From Fragum whitleyi (taxonomy: Eukaryota; Mollusca; Bivalvia; Cardiida; Cardiidae), in assembly GCA_948146395.1 (NCBI GenBank), contig OX411559.1:25250010-25314009 (forward strand): DNA of 64,000 bases, written 5' to 3'. A program made the translations under genes and the position numbers. Shown here in pieces: positions 11,304 through 22,394 of this stretch (its first letter is position 1; each line of letters starts with the position of its first letter). The notes below the pieces were generated by a model. That model saw only the letters and a list, made by a program, of their open reading frames with translations. It did not search any database and was not told the DNA's origin.

Positions 11304-11974
11304 ACGTAAAATCGCCAAAATGTAGACAACGGGGCGATTCCAAAAATGACGTCACACGGGGATTTTCCTGTTTTCGATTTAAATGTATTTTTCAATCCTT
11401 GTCCTTTTTTCAAAAAATAACATGCATGTAATCCAATATTATTTTATTACTTATGCTTATACCATATTTATGTAAAATTAATTTGCATTAGAAAATATAT
11501 ATTCAAACCGAGATACTGCGATTCTATTACGGAGTTGACCGGAATTCACCGACATTGCCCGATGTCGATAACCTTCATTACGCACTTTCTACCTTAAGTG
11601 AAATATCAATGGAATTGATTAACGTTTTCAAGTTCATGTAATGCATTGGATGAAACAACTACGTAAGAATCTTTCTTTGGGAGTTCAAATATGTGTAAAA
11701 TACGTTACCCATAATATCTGATAGAAAAAAAGGTAATTAGAAGATACGTATTGTATTTCACGGAATGCATATCATCACAGTATCTCTTATTTATTTCAAA
11801 ATCTATATCATGTGGGGTATCACGCCACAATTTATATTGCCGTGAACCATTTATTTGTAAGATACGCTTTATAATTATTATTATTATTTTTTTTTTTTTG
11901 AAAGCATAAATATCCTGCCCAACTTTATTCACCTAAACATACCTATTAAAACTCAAACATTGTCTTTTCGCGAC

Positions 11975-12145
11975 CCAGAGAGAGATTCAGTGGCTTGAAC
12001 TGAAATGCTGTCCAATTCTACACTTTGGCTCACTGGCCTTGGTCATTAAGTTTTTTGCCCATAAACAGCCCCTGTGATGTTGGGCTCAAACCATGTATCT
12101 TTAGGTTACAAGTCGAGTGCCCATACTATGTGCACAATGCAAACC
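11975..12145 (-). mobile_element. tRNA-derived SINE, family 2, degraded minus-strand copy
   Basis: Read on the minus strand it contains 'gcactcgacttgtaacct', a decayed B-box region (ggtttgagccc), a 'gggcaaaaaacttaatgacc' block and 'cactgaatctctctct', in the same order as the fuller copy at 19962-20262. Tail and head are eroded. Confidence 0.6.
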
Positions 12146-12799
12146 AGGAAGTCAAGACAGTAAAGATAAATTTGAGATACTTTGACTCGAAACCTTTTTT
12201 TTTCGCATTTATCAAATATTCATTGCTACTAGATTCCATGTTACGAAAATGTATAACGATTTTAAAGATGTATGAGTTAGCAGCATACAGCGGTATGCAA
12301 TAATATAGAATTCAAGACTGCAAAAGGCAATCTCATAGACGTCACTTTATTTTTTACCCGAATAAACAGAAGAAAAAGTAATATACCCCATAGATAACTA
12401 GTAAATAATAATTAAATCAGCACAGCTTTAGAAGGTAACTTATTTCATTTAGAACAAAGTACAGCAACCTTTCTTTCTGTTAAAATGAATATCTGTTATA
12501 ATGTGTTGTTTTGACAAACATTGTTCTATACGTGTATCATATGTTTTTCATAAACCCCACCGCATCTAACTTTTTCATGTATATGAAAAGCTAGATGTGA
12601 TTACGACGAACGGCTTCTTGACAGAAGTCCGGAAACGAACGGAACTATAACCTTAAATGTTTTTTTTACCGCAAGCTTACGTCTGTATAGTTACACTAAT
12701 AACGCACAGTGCTACGATCGTGCTAGTGTGTCGATCAAATTTCTACCACGTCAGAAACGCAGTTGGACTTGATTGAAAGAAAAACAAATGATTTTTTAC
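12146..12799. other. Intergenic or intronic sequence without recognised features
   Basis: AT-rich. A short palindrome at about 12560-12600 (catctaactttttcat / atgaaaagctagatg) is the only structure seen. Confidence 0.35.
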
Positions 12800-12903
12800 G
12801 TTGCTATATTCGTCGAAAAGAACCAAATTCGGGGCATTGTCTCTCCACGACGGCTGTTGGTTAACCAACATACGTTTTTCTAAATCATTGATCGGCTGTT
12901 GTT
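12800..12903 (-). CDS. Possible minus-strand internal exon, unknown protein
   Basis: Between a possible acceptor (cacatag|aa) and a possible donor (aac|gtaaaa) the minus strand encodes 34 codons with protein-like composition (QQPINDLEKRMLVNQQPSWR, then DNAPNLVLFDEYSN), phase 1 in and phase 0 out. Neither splice site is strong and no homologous family is recognised. It could be an exon of a minus-strand gene, or a chance open frame. Confidence 0.22.
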
Positions 12904-14096
12904 CTATGTGGTAAATCTAGGCTTTTTGAAATGGACATATGAATATATCCGAGTAATGAAACTGATCTGTTTCCACGAAAAAATGTATAATTTGAAACGA
13001 AATTGGTTGGAATTATATATTTACTATGGTGTTAATTTCAACGATGCCAGTTTCAAGTTCCCTCTTTTTCTACAACAGAAGTGTTACTTAGTTTGACTTG
13101 ATCAAGATTAGTGCTTAGACAAATTATTGTTGAACGTAAGTTACATTCAGAAATCAGAATCTAACCACAAGTAGTTACAATTTTTTAAGTTTTTTAATTG
13201 TAAGTGCTTTGAAAAGTTGCATTTGACAGAATTGTTTCTCATTATATTATGAGTATTGTTATTTTCAACACAACCTGTAATATTGTGGCGCATATTTTAT
13301 AACCCTTATCTTTGTATAAAACCGAGGATGTAACACTTGAATTTTTTTCAAAAGGCCATTTTATTTTGTATCGATGAAGCTTGTATCGATACATATTGCT
13401 CTAAAATTCCTTTTTTTTTTTTGTCCGAAAGGGCAACATTTGACCATAAAGACCATGTTTTTGTTTAATGCGGAATTCAAATATCGTTATTCTTTAAAGG
13501 ATCAACGTATTTTGCTACCAAGTTTTCGCCGTTAGATATATTCATTCGACAGAAAGTGATCGATATATTACCAGTGATAATTTTCTAAATGCAAATATTG
13601 GCAGTTTTCATTGATACGCATTGACATAATTTTTAATTGTTCTCGGCTATATTTATCAATTTCATTTACACGAAGCAAGCAATACATGTAGGTTGCATTC
13701 ATATAGCATTATAGATGTATAAAATGATGTAACATAAGATGAATTTTTACTCTTCTATCCTTTTAGATATTCATTCCCACTCAATTAGCAATAGCACAAT
13801 AGATTGTAAACATAGAAGAAAGATTTAAATCGATTTTACAAAATGGTTGGATCAAATGTTGTTACATAGATAATTACATTCGTTACGTTTTTTTTTTTTT
13901 TTTTTTTTTTTTGTTTTTTTTGTCGCGATAACGCAGATCTGTCGATTACAAAGGTATTATATATTATTTCATAATTTGTCGTGTTTTTGAACAACATTTC
14001 TATGAGATATTAAACACAAAAACAGAACAAAAAAGCACAATCAAATGAAATTCAAAACTTAAAAATACAGGCGATACAGACCAATATTCTGGGATA
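12904..14096. other. AT-rich sequence with T-rich runs, no gene recognised
   Basis: Contains a T-rich run at about 13889-13920 (a long T tract with one G) and nothing recognisable as an exon on either strand. Confidence 0.35.
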
Positions 14097-14600
14097 TAAC
14101 GTATTTTACCAGTATTTTCGTTACATCTTTTATTTGTGATCGGCCATTTCGATATTAATCAAATCTTTCTTAGCTACTGCTTAATTTATCAGTAAGGTTA
14201 TTACCAAGAGTATTGCCAGAGTTTTCAAGTGAAAGGCCCAATGATATTTCCTATATTGAGTATTTTAAAGTAACGTATTTTACAATTACCCTGGTAGTGA
14301 TCGTGTAACTGGTAACAATTATAAACATAATATTGGGTTGCGAAAAGGTTATATTTGATCAAAATAAAAGGAACACAAAAATGATATTAAAGAATACAAA
14401 TCACTAGCCACAATAAAGTTTTCTATATGGAGATTTTTATAAAGTAACGTATTTTACCATTACCCGGATAGTCAGAGGATAAGTGCTTGAAATTATAGAT
14501 ATTACTTTTGAATGTGAAAAAGTTATATTCACCAAGAACAGATTAATATCACAAAAATCGCACATGAAAAGCTTACGACAAGTTTGATTTTTTATAGGTA
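14095..14600 (+). repeat. Tandem repeat, about 174-bp unit, three units
   Basis: 'taacgtattttac(c/a)a' occurs at about 14097, 14271 and 14445, each unit followed by 'ggtaac/ggataa' and 'gaaaa(g)gttatatt' blocks at matching distances. Units have diverged. The same heptamer context (acgtattttgctacc) appears once more near 13508. Confidence 0.6.
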
Positions 14601-14814
14601 AACTGAAAAAGGGAACACAGTTTTTTCATTTGGCTCCTTAAAAAACTGATAAAAATAACAGACAGGTGGACGAATATATCAAGAAAACTGTGTATGATGT
14701 TGAGAAAACAATAGGTCTATAGATTGAAGGCATTTCATTTTGATTCTGATATGCACAGCTTACAAATGCCCGTCATTCATCGCCTATGTGCCATAATTAT
14801 TGAATTTTTCACCC

Positions 14815-14955
14815 TTTTGCACCCAATGACCTTTGACCTCATTTATTGACCCTAAAAATGATTTTTCAGTTGGGCAACAGGCAGATTCTGAAAGAGCAGA
14901 TGTAACTCTTCATCTTAAGCCTTGTTGCCCTTCATGCCGCGAAAGTGCCCACAAA
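14815..14955 (-). repeat. Dispersed repeat R3, inverted partial copy
   Basis: 'aatgacctttgacctcattta', 'ttgggcaacaggcagattctg' and 'cgcgaaagtgcccaca' are the reverse complement of blocks at about 1655-1795. Confidence 0.5.
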
Positions 14956-15039
14956 CTTGATTTCTAGCGCACTTATTCCCATATGGCCGCCTGACTATAT
15001 CGTTAATGCCCTCGCTAGATCGATTGATAGGGATATAGT

Positions 15040-15325
15040 CCATTTTGCTCTATCGACCATCTGTTAAGCGACCATTTTTCTTAAGCGATCTTCTTCAAAT
15101 CCAAAACATCTTAAAAAGTATATTTTTGAATTAAGTTAATTGTATATGAATCATATGTTGTTGAAAATTCACCAGAATGAGACGATTTTATTAAGTTTTA
15201 TAAACATAGGGTTTTTGGAAGAAAAAAGCATTTATATTAAGTTTGAAAATTGTAAACAAATAGCGTACTAAGCGAGTTTCCCAGTAACGACCGCCTTTTT
15301 GGTGGTCCCCTAAGTGTTCGCTGTC
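15040..15325 (+). repeat. Dispersed repeat R5 (AAGCGACC family)
   Basis: Starts with 'taagcgaccatttttcttaagcgat', continues with 'aaaacatcttaaaaag', 'gaatgagacgatttt' and 'aagttttataaacata', and ends with 'cgaccgcctttttggtggtcccc'. The same block order occurs at 22665-23000 and 24160-24495. Confidence 0.6.
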
Positions 15326-16095
15326 CTGCCTGTAACTATAACATTTGTCATACTTTTTGAGTGGTGAGTGATAGATTATTAACTGTAATCTACTGTATTG
15401 TACGCGTGTATTATATGTGACAAGACCTTTAGGTATGTACCCACTTCAAGGGCGTCAGTGGAGGTCAATGTCCAAGGTGATGTCAAAAATCAAAAACAAG
15501 AACCATATGTTGAGAATGGTAAGAGGTATATTCCTTATATTTGTGTAAAGATTGTGGTTAAAACCTCAAGTGGATACCAAAGTCAAGGTCATGGGTTATG
15601 TCATATTTTTAAGGTCACTTAATTTTGACACACAAAAATTTACAATTGCCACGAATTTAGAACGGTAAGAGACTGAGACTTTAATTTGAAAATTGCCTTG
15701 ATTTCCTGAACGAACCGAAATATAGAATATCCTTATTCACAAAGATGAGATTAACAACTCACGAATTAGCAATCGAAAGTTTAGACGTATGTGTCACGGC
15801 CACTGATGTTTTTGCGTCCGACGCAAATGTGTAAATACTTGAAATGATACACACTTGACTCAAATTGATGGATCACTGCCTCGCCCCCTGTGTTCAATCA
15901 TGACACAAAATTAGTATATCAAAACGTTATTTATCTATAAAATATATAGTCAAACTGTAGATACGACAGGCAGTCGCCCAGTCACGAAAGCATTTGAAAC
16001 TCAATGGCCGAAAATGTAGAAGTGTGTTATGAATGATTGTTTTGATTGGCCAATCGATTTTTTTTTAAATCAGCGACTTGTTTACTACATTACAG
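15326..16095 (+). other. Intron sequence upstream of the fibrinogen-like exon
   Basis: No repeat or exon recognised apart from loosely repeated 'caaggtgatgtcaaaaatc'-type phrases at about 15440-15620. Confidence 0.35.
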
Positions 16096-16242
16096 CAAAA
16101 ACGTGTTCGGACTATCCAGTTTCGGAACTCAATCAAAGTTCAATCAAACTAATCGATCCAGACGGGGTTGCTACTGGTTTTGGACTGAGCACTGTTTGGT
16201 GTGACAAGGACGCCGAACCTTCAAAAGTCGTTACAGTTCTGC
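16096..16242 (+). CDS. Exon encoding the N-terminal part of a fibrinogen-like domain
   Basis: 147-nt exon bounded by acattacag|ca and ctgc|gtatgt, phase 1 at both ends. It encodes KTCSDYPVSELNQSSIKLID, then PDGVATGFGLSTVWCDKDAE. This is the start of a fibrinogen-like domain of the contactin-associated-protein type: Cys, about 20 residues, IDPDG, an aromatic strand and WCD (usual consensus: ..C.......G.Y.IDPDG....F.V.CD). The remainder of such a domain should follow, but I find no plus-strand exon for it between here and 26170, so the domain may be truncated or the next exon lost. Placement in the same transcript as the PAN and SRCR exons is by strand, order and phase only. Exons for the matching C-terminal part of a similar domain lie on the opposite strand at 51.7-55.5 kb. 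Confidence 0.6.
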
Positions 16243-16317
16243 GTATGTATTTAAAATGACTTATGTACATGGCGCATCAGAATCTCTATCCTTAATCACG
16301 AGATGTAATTGATTTGT

Positions 16318-16680
16318 AAGGGCGTAGCTACAATTAGGCACATTACGCAAGTGCGTAATTCAATAATCTTCTTTCGATAAATATTGTTGATGAATGATCA
16401 AAACATTGCAACTACAGTTAAGATGCCTACGCTGAAATCATAAAAGAGAGGGAGCGAGTGGAGGGCATTTCATTATCTTTGCCACAGTCTACACAATGCC
16501 TTTTCCTACATATTCTATGGTGGTTGCCTTCTGAGGTCGTATAGATTTCAAAAGCCCAATAACGCTGATGGTTTGACCCACGTATCCTTTTCGAAATTGG
16601 TCTTTTACTAGAGGGTGTATAATTCTTTACTCTCATGTGCAACTGATTTATATCAGTTATATTTCTGTTTCTAGTCATCA
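16318..16680 (+). repeat. Dispersed repeat R3, second copy, just downstream of the fibrinogen-like exon
   Basis: Starts at 'gggcgtagct' 75 bp after the exon donor and follows the block order of 1347-1620 (acgcaagtgcgt, attgttgatgaatgatca, gagagggagcgagtggagggcatt, cacagtctacacaatgcc, tggttgccttctgag). Confidence 0.6.
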
Positions 16681-17443
16681 TTCCTTGGATGACGCTGCAA
16701 TATTACGCTTTTTGCTCAACATTATTTTTGATATTGATTTTGTGAAATGATAGTCATAATGTTTTCTAAGCAAATCGAAAGGCAACAGAATGTTACAGCG
16801 TCACCCAAGTAATCTAAACGTAGTCGTGTAGATTCTCTTTTTCATTACTTATCTGCGTTTCAAAAGTTGAACCTTGAATGGTATTGATGGGTAGAACTCA
16901 GCAAGTGATTTTATACGTATAACTCTGAATGCAAATTATCAGGAACTACAAGAGAAGAAAAATAAGATGTTGTTTTTTTGTATGAGAGTGAAATCATGTA
17001 TAAAAAAAATATACCAATTAACATTATCGAGATAAATGTGTGTTCAAAAGCGTTAACGTGATGATTTATGAAGAAAGAAAAAAATGAAATTCTAACTACA
17101 TGATAACTGGAAATTAATGTAAAAAAATATATAGATGGCAAAAAGAATTTTGCAAAAAGAAAAAAAAATAAGTCACATTTGTCTGATCTATTTTTGGTCA
17201 AGACACTAAACAGATTCTTTTTTTTCCAACTTAATTATGAAATACATAGTGGCCATTGGCTCAGGTCATTCTCTTTTCTAATAAGTCTTTAAGACAGAGT
17301 TGATAGTAACTTCTCTTTGCAACTTATAAGGGATGATGAGATCTTCAAACCTTCTTGTAGCCCTTTTGAGGGTAAACCTTTATTTTATCCCGTTCGATTA
17401 TCTTATATAGTTTCTATTTATTGATTACTTCAAATTTTGGGGG
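16681..17443. other. Intron sequence without recognised features
   Basis: AT-rich; nothing resembling an exon or a repeat shared within the window. Confidence 0.35.
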
Positions 17444-17732
17444 CTGCCGTCATAGCGCAGTAGGTAGCGCGTCGGACTGCCAATCAAGAGGTCCCAAATT
17501 CGATCCCAGGCTGCGGCACTCATTCTTTCCGACTATTTGTCTCTAACCAATTGGTTGATAATCGTAGACCTATGTGAGATAGCAGCTGGAGGCTAGGGAA
17601 GAGTGTGATGGTTGTACTGGTGTAAGAAATACCAGGAATCCATTCAAAGCAAACGGTTAGGTGCTCCAGCCGCCGCGATATAATTGAAATATTGTTGAAA
17701 GCGGTGTTAAACTCCATTCAATCAACCAATCA
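17444..17732 (+). mobile_element. tRNA-derived SINE, family 1, near-complete copy
   Basis: A tRNA-like head of about 75 nt (A box 'tagcgcagtaggtagcg', B box 'aaattcgatccc', closing 'gctgcggca') is followed by a body and the 3' tail 'attgttgaaagcggtgtt', then a short CAAT-rich end. The tRNA-like part does not form a good cloverleaf anticodon stem, and the body is shared with 10605-10864, 28067-28248 and 40072-40142, so this is a SINE and not a tRNA gene. Confidence 0.85.
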
Positions 17733-17799
17733 AATTTGGGTGGAAAATCAATTCACACTGCTATAATTTAGCTTACAAGTGATTTTATCACGTGCATTT

Positions 17800-17975
17800 T
17801 GGGCTTTATAATCGAGCATAGTTAAAATAGGACACATTTTGATGAAACGCGAATTTAAGTCCTAGGAACTTTTTAGGATGTTTTGATGAAACCGACCTAA
17901 GAACATCCCAGGATGTGTCCTACGACACTTTTAAGACACATCCTAGGACATTTATTGATGAAACAGGCCCCAGAC
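17800..17975. repeat. Repetitive segment with inverted 'cctaggac / gtcctagg' blocks
   Basis: 'taggacacattttgatgaaac', 'aagtcctaggaac', 'gttttgatgaaac', 'catcccaggatgtgtccta', 'acacatcctaggaca' and 'attgatgaaacaggcccc' form overlapping direct and inverted short repeats. No function assigned. Confidence 0.4.
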
Positions 17976-18132
17976 TCTGTGATCCAGAAGCGGTCTTTTT
18001 AATTATTAAATGGCTGTTTTGTTTGAATAGATCACAGGTTTCATAAAATTCACCCGGGTGTCAAATATGGAATGATGATATTCATATTAGTTATATTTTT
18101 GGAAATCAATGAAATAACTAAACCAATAATTT

Positions 18133-18290
<158 letters not shown>

Positions 18291-18374
18291 GTCGACAAAA
18301 CTGCTGATCAACAAGCGCATGAACTTGCATAGATCTGATTGGAAAAACCCGTTGATTCAATAGATCTCCCGTTG

Positions 18375-18710
18375 CAGAACATTTTCCATGACAACGGTCA
18401 CTCATTCCGTGACATTGTCCTTTGTTGCATTGAGGCCAACGATGGTTAGACAGTCAAGCAACGCAAAGGACGGGAAACTTATTGGATTAGACGTCTGAAC
18501 ACAACCCAGCCTTTTGGGATATACAAAAACGACATATAATTTGACCCGAACACCAACCGTTTTATCTGACCTGCATCTTTTCGCTAGCCTGTTAATAATA
18601 GTGCTGTTGTTGTTGTTGTTCATTTTCATTTTCAATGTCAGTTCTCGTTGAACCCCTGATGAAGAGTCATTGAATTTTGAAGGCGCCTGGAATATAAAAT
18701 GATAACCCAT
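18375..18710 (+). pseudogene. Penelope-like retroelement 3' end (GIY-YIG region) remnant
   Basis: A frame at 18375-18539 reads [20 protein letters not shown], then a TAG, then QRKGRETYWIRRLNTTQPFG. The GHS...D...(R)..RE.YWI..L.T..P.G pattern is that of the C-terminal GIY-YIG endonuclease region in Penelope-like elements (family knowledge). It is interrupted by TAG at 18447-18449 and has lost everything upstream, where a (TA)n tract now lies. The downstream part (ccctgatgaagagtcattg ... ggaatataaaatgataac) resembles the 3' tail commonly seen in this group (inference). Clearly dead. Confidence 0.6.
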
Positions 18711-18774
18711 TACTTAAGCACTGTAAGAACAAAACAATTTCTCATGTTTATTTTATCATCAACAGTTTTTGCTT

Positions 18775-18872
18775 CCTTTAGGATCTAGTGTTACAGAAAG
18801 TAATTACGTTGGTATTTTGACATATCCCCTAGTTTATATTACTTTCTGAAACACTTGATCCAAGGGGGTTCA
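18775..18872. repeat. Hairpin-forming inverted repeat
   Basis: 'ggatctagtgttacagaaagtaatta' at 18781 pairs with 'atattactttctgaaacacttgatcc' at 18836-18861 around a 30-bp loop. Likely a small foldback element. Confidence 0.55.
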
Positions 18873-19404
18873 AGAACAGTAAAATGATAATTAAGATAAA
18901 TATTTGCTCAACAGTGTTAGAATTTAAGGGTTATAAAATACAACCCAAGCGCTTTTGTAACATAATGTCTCTTCTTAAGAGGTTCTAAATAAACTGATTT
19001 ATAGCTAATTTGACCTACGTTCTAACGCTAGTCAATATACAAAAAAGGAAGCAATTTGTTGACCCAAAATAGTCTTCGTGACCAAATTAATCGTTAATAT
19101 GACCTTAATTGGCCTGAATGATATAAAATAAAGCTGATTTGTCCTGGCGCTACCGCTAGTCAACGAAAGTAAAGTATAGCAAATACTTGAGCTGTATGGT
19201 TTCGTGACCTTGTTTGACCCAAATCAAACAGCAAATACATTTCTCATAAATATATACATATGCATAAAATGGAAAGTAAGTTATATGAATCACATAAAGT
19301 TGTAAAGCACGTAAGAAATAGAGTACTTTTGATTGCAAGTATTCATACCATTTGACTTGACTTAACTTAATAAGCTGCATTTACTCTAGGATCGAGTACA
19401 CCAC
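18873..19404. other. Intron sequence without recognised features
   Basis: Weakly repeated phrases (gctagtcaa, ttgaccca, aaactgattt) recur at about 18990-19150, suggesting an old tandem duplication. No exon seen. Confidence 0.3.
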
Positions 19405-19535
19405 CCCTGTGTCCAGGATGACAAATCGATGCAAAGTATTTTCAAAGTTTACACCGCTTTGAACGCAAGTGCGCATTGAAAGTGGGGTATATTAGGCAAA
19501 CACTTTGCACCGTTTTGTCATTCTGAACTTATGAC
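19405..19535. mobile_element. Foldback element, family FB-E
   Basis: Inverted arms 'gtccaggatgacaaatcgatgcaaagt' and 'actttgcaccgttttgtcattctgaa', with an inner pair 'caccgctttgaacgcaagtgcgc' and 'ttgaaagtggggtat'. A related copy is at 28985-29112. Confidence 0.6.
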
Positions 19536-19961
19536 AGAGCCTGGCGGAGGCGTTTGAAGCCACCAAGAAGTATTATTTCTACTACATTAGCGCTTATCAA
19601 TTATGAAAATTGTAAGTGATAAATTAACTTATTTTTCAAATATCAAAATCCCAACAGTCCATTTGTCATTACTAAAGTACTTTTTCAAAAGACCGTGTTT
19701 ATTTACATAAAAAGCTATGAATAAATCATTTGTTTGGACAGTTTTATCTATAAATTGATATAGGTCAATTGAATTGTCATGGTACTGACTCAAATCATTT
19801 AAATAAATTTCAAGCAAGTCCTGCAAAGAATCTGTCTACATTGCAAGGTCTTTCATCAGAATATACGTTTATCAGTTTAGGAATCAAGATAATTAAATGT
19901 GTTCGGTATTGATGATTGGTTTAATTTCTTTGGACGTGAATCTCAAAGTAACTTAAATAAA

Positions 19962-20262
19962 CCTCTGGCTCGTTTGCCGAGTGGTTAACGCACTCGACTT
20001 GTAACCTGGTGGTTGCGGGTTCGAGCCCTGCCGGAGGCGGGTAGTGTATTTGGGCAGGACACTTCACAGGCGGGGCCCCAGTCCACCCAGCTGTAAAAGT
20101 GGGTAGCAGTGGTTAGAACCCATTGCCTCTCTCTCAATTCTCAATGTGTAGGATAATATCTGGAATGAGTTAGGACTACGATGGAAATAAGAGTCATTCG
20201 AGCCTTTATCGTGTCATCCTCGAGTAAAAAAGTAATAATGATAATAAAAAATAAAGAATAAA
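19962..20262 (+). mobile_element. tRNA-derived SINE, family 2, near-complete copy
   Basis: The tRNA-like head at 19962-20039 has an A box (gccgagtggttaacgc) and a perfect-looking B box (gggttcgagccc). The body continues with 'ggcaggacacttcac', 'cccagtccacccagctg', 'ctctctctcaattctcaatg' and ends in an (ATAATAA)-like A-rich tail. The sequence looks comparatively intact. The non-tRNA body and two other copies (11975-12145, 63925-64000, both minus) identify it as a SINE. Confidence 0.85.
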
Positions 20263-20454
20263 CCAGACCTTTGCATATACAGTTAGTTACATCGTGAGAT
20301 TGACATTCCCCTCGATGAAAACTATTCTAATTAGATCACTCAGTGTTCAATTATTCATGTCAAAAACTCACCCAAAATAGTAAAAAATAAATTTCGATTT
20401 CGTTGTAAACAAATCGCTATCGTTCAAGACGCTGAACATTTCATTGACATTAAT

Positions 20455-20764
20455 AATTTTTTATCTTATAACTATACAATATCCTCTGTGATAACATCCT
20501 ATATGGTATTTTTATGATATCACATGGATATTTATGGATATTTATAGAACAATGACATAACGCGGTTTTTTTTAGAATCTTGTATTTCTGTTAGAAACAT
20601 CTACTAAAACAAGGCAAATAGCGGTTTAAAGATAATACGTATTCATTGTACGAACAAATATCTTACTCGGTTGTGGGAATTGATAATTGTCTCGGCAAAG
20701 CCTCGACAATTATCGGTTCCCCCAACCTCGTTTAATTTATTTTTCATTCAAAACACTAGGTACA
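20455..20764 (+). mobile_element. Palindromic element family FB-A, copy 1
   Basis: Left half starts 'ttatcttataactatacaat' and contains 'gtgataacatcctatatgg' and 'atatcacatggatat'. The right half is a hairpin pairing 'gttgtgggaattgataattgtctcgg' with 'cctcgacaattatcggttcccccaacctc', followed by 'caaaacactaggta'. Three further copies: 28258-28565, 30355-30665 (both +) and 35179-35428 (-). Confidence 0.75.
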
Positions 20765-20784
20765 AATTAAATATATTCCATTTT

Positions 20785-21010
20785 TTGTCTGCTGTGTATT
20801 TTGAAGCGTCTGATTGGTAAGTGAAATTACACAAGTAGGAAAGTAGGTAGATATTTTTGAAAGGAAGGAAATAAAATATCGCTTATTTCGTCTAATTTTA
20901 TCTCCCTTAAAATTTCATCGAAAATTCGCTTCACAAACTCATTCTATATCATTCTGAAATCACTGCAAAATGATTCAACCTTGCAATTACACGATATTAT
21001 TTAACCGAAG
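20785..21010 (+). mobile_element. Foldback family FB-D, fragment
   Basis: Right-half fragment: 'gcgtctgattggtaa', 'atatcgcttatttcg', 'ctcccttaaaatttcat', 'cattctgaaatcactgc' and terminal 'ttgcaattacacgatatta'. See the full-length copy at 40281-40885. Confidence 0.55.
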
Positions 21011-21884
21011 TAACTGAAATTAAAGGCATCGTGTATATAAGGGTAAAGCGAAATCACTCTTCACTGACGAATCTGGGATAATCATTGGGTGCCTTTTACC
21101 CTGAAGAACCATTATATTTGTTGCTATTAACGTCGGAAATATTGCTATATGATTGGGCTACCAAAGGAAGTTGACCTGTAATAGTTTCCGAACGTTACAG
21201 AACCCATGATCTTTTACAATGGTTAATGAGGTTTCAAAATGAATTCATTAGTAAACCTCGGTTAACACTGTTTAAGTTTATGACTTCCGAAACGGTTGAG
21301 AACAATTGCGTGTCCAATACCTTAATCACAAAGTACATTTTACGACAATACTTAGACCGCGCGTATGCCCTTAAATAATTTAGATTGGCTGAGAGAGATC
21401 TTCTAGTATTTCAGCGTCCCATTGGATAACAGACTTTTTTTACTTGAATCTCGAAAAGGGACCATCTGGGTAGGCGAAAAGTGTCTCTTCTTTGGCACCT
21501 ATCAAAAGTCGTTTTTTTCTCTTTTTTTTCTTAAATATGACAACCAATTCGATGACTGCTGGTTGTTTTGCGACTAATATAAGTAACTCAAGAAAATCCC
21601 GCGATTTGCGATGGATTATTTGATAGTTTTACTGCATATCGACGTCAACGTCAAATTAAGCAAAATCTACAGTTCTCAAACGACACGTGCACTTTCAGAT
21701 TTTTTGGTTAGTCCCTAAAGTTCTTCATTATATTTTGAATGGAATACCATTGTATTTGGAATTAAACGTCTTTGCAGAGATTTGAAATAAGAAATGGTTA
21801 AATGTACGGAGTTACAACTTCATAAAGCTATAGGCCGCCAATTACTAGACGGCGTATAATCTCCGAACAGAAGGTGTGAAACGT
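21011..21884. other. Non-coding sequence, partly repeat-derived
   Basis: No exon recognised. 'gaggtttcaaaatgaattc...gtaaacctcggttaacactgtt' at 21230-21270 recurs inverted near 25890-25925. 'gggaccatctgggtaggcg' at 21458 echoes the MITE at 32401 and window start. Confidence 0.3.
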
Positions 21885-22394
21885 ACTCACAGGGTATAAC
21901 GTGCCACGCCGACACCAGAAGGTTCGTGGACACCTGATCGATTTTTTCGATACGGAACTAACGGTGTGGAAAGTTTTTGACTGATTTGTAAACCAAAATA
22001 ATCATTTTCATTTCAATTTTTAGTATCACTGTCGAGATAAATGGTTCTTCTTTTAGGAAATAAAATGGGAGGGTAACAACTAAGCAAAATGAGCGAGTTC
22101 TAGCCCTAGGAGTGAGTGACTTTGCTTGTTTTTTAAGTTTGTCATTATTTTTTTTGTCAAACAACCTGACTATTCCTAGTTGCTTGTGATTGTCTAAGAG
22201 CATTTATGTGTTCTCTACACGCATACCAAATTTCCCGGCGAAAGATCCACATAAAGCGAAGATATTCGTACTTTTACTGGCCTGGGTAGCGGAAAATATG
22301 ATAACAAGACACCCCCTATCACAAATTCTGGTGTCGATTTCCAATCGAAAAAAATTCAGGGGGTGTCTAGTAATCATATTTTTCGCTACCCAGG
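21885..22394 (+). mobile_element. Left arm and centre of a long-terminal-inverted-repeat element
   Basis: 21890-22280 is the reverse complement of 23506-23895 with a few differences (for example ends 'gggtataacgtgccacgcc' versus 'ggcgtggcacgttatacc'). The centre, 22280-22394, is itself palindromic: 'ggcctgggtagcg ... agacaccccct' against 'agggggtgtct ... cgctacccaggcc'. In this copy the right arm is missing and the duplicated flank at 22395 follows directly. No transposase frame. Confidence 0.7.

Noticed and set aside
17444..17520. Functional tRNA gene
   Set aside because: A and B boxes are present but the anticodon arm is poor and the sequence continues into a shared SINE body and tail.
19962..20039. 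Functional tRNA gene with TGT anticodon
   Set aside because: Anticodon stem does not pair, and the tRNA-like part is fused to a SINE body found in two other copies.
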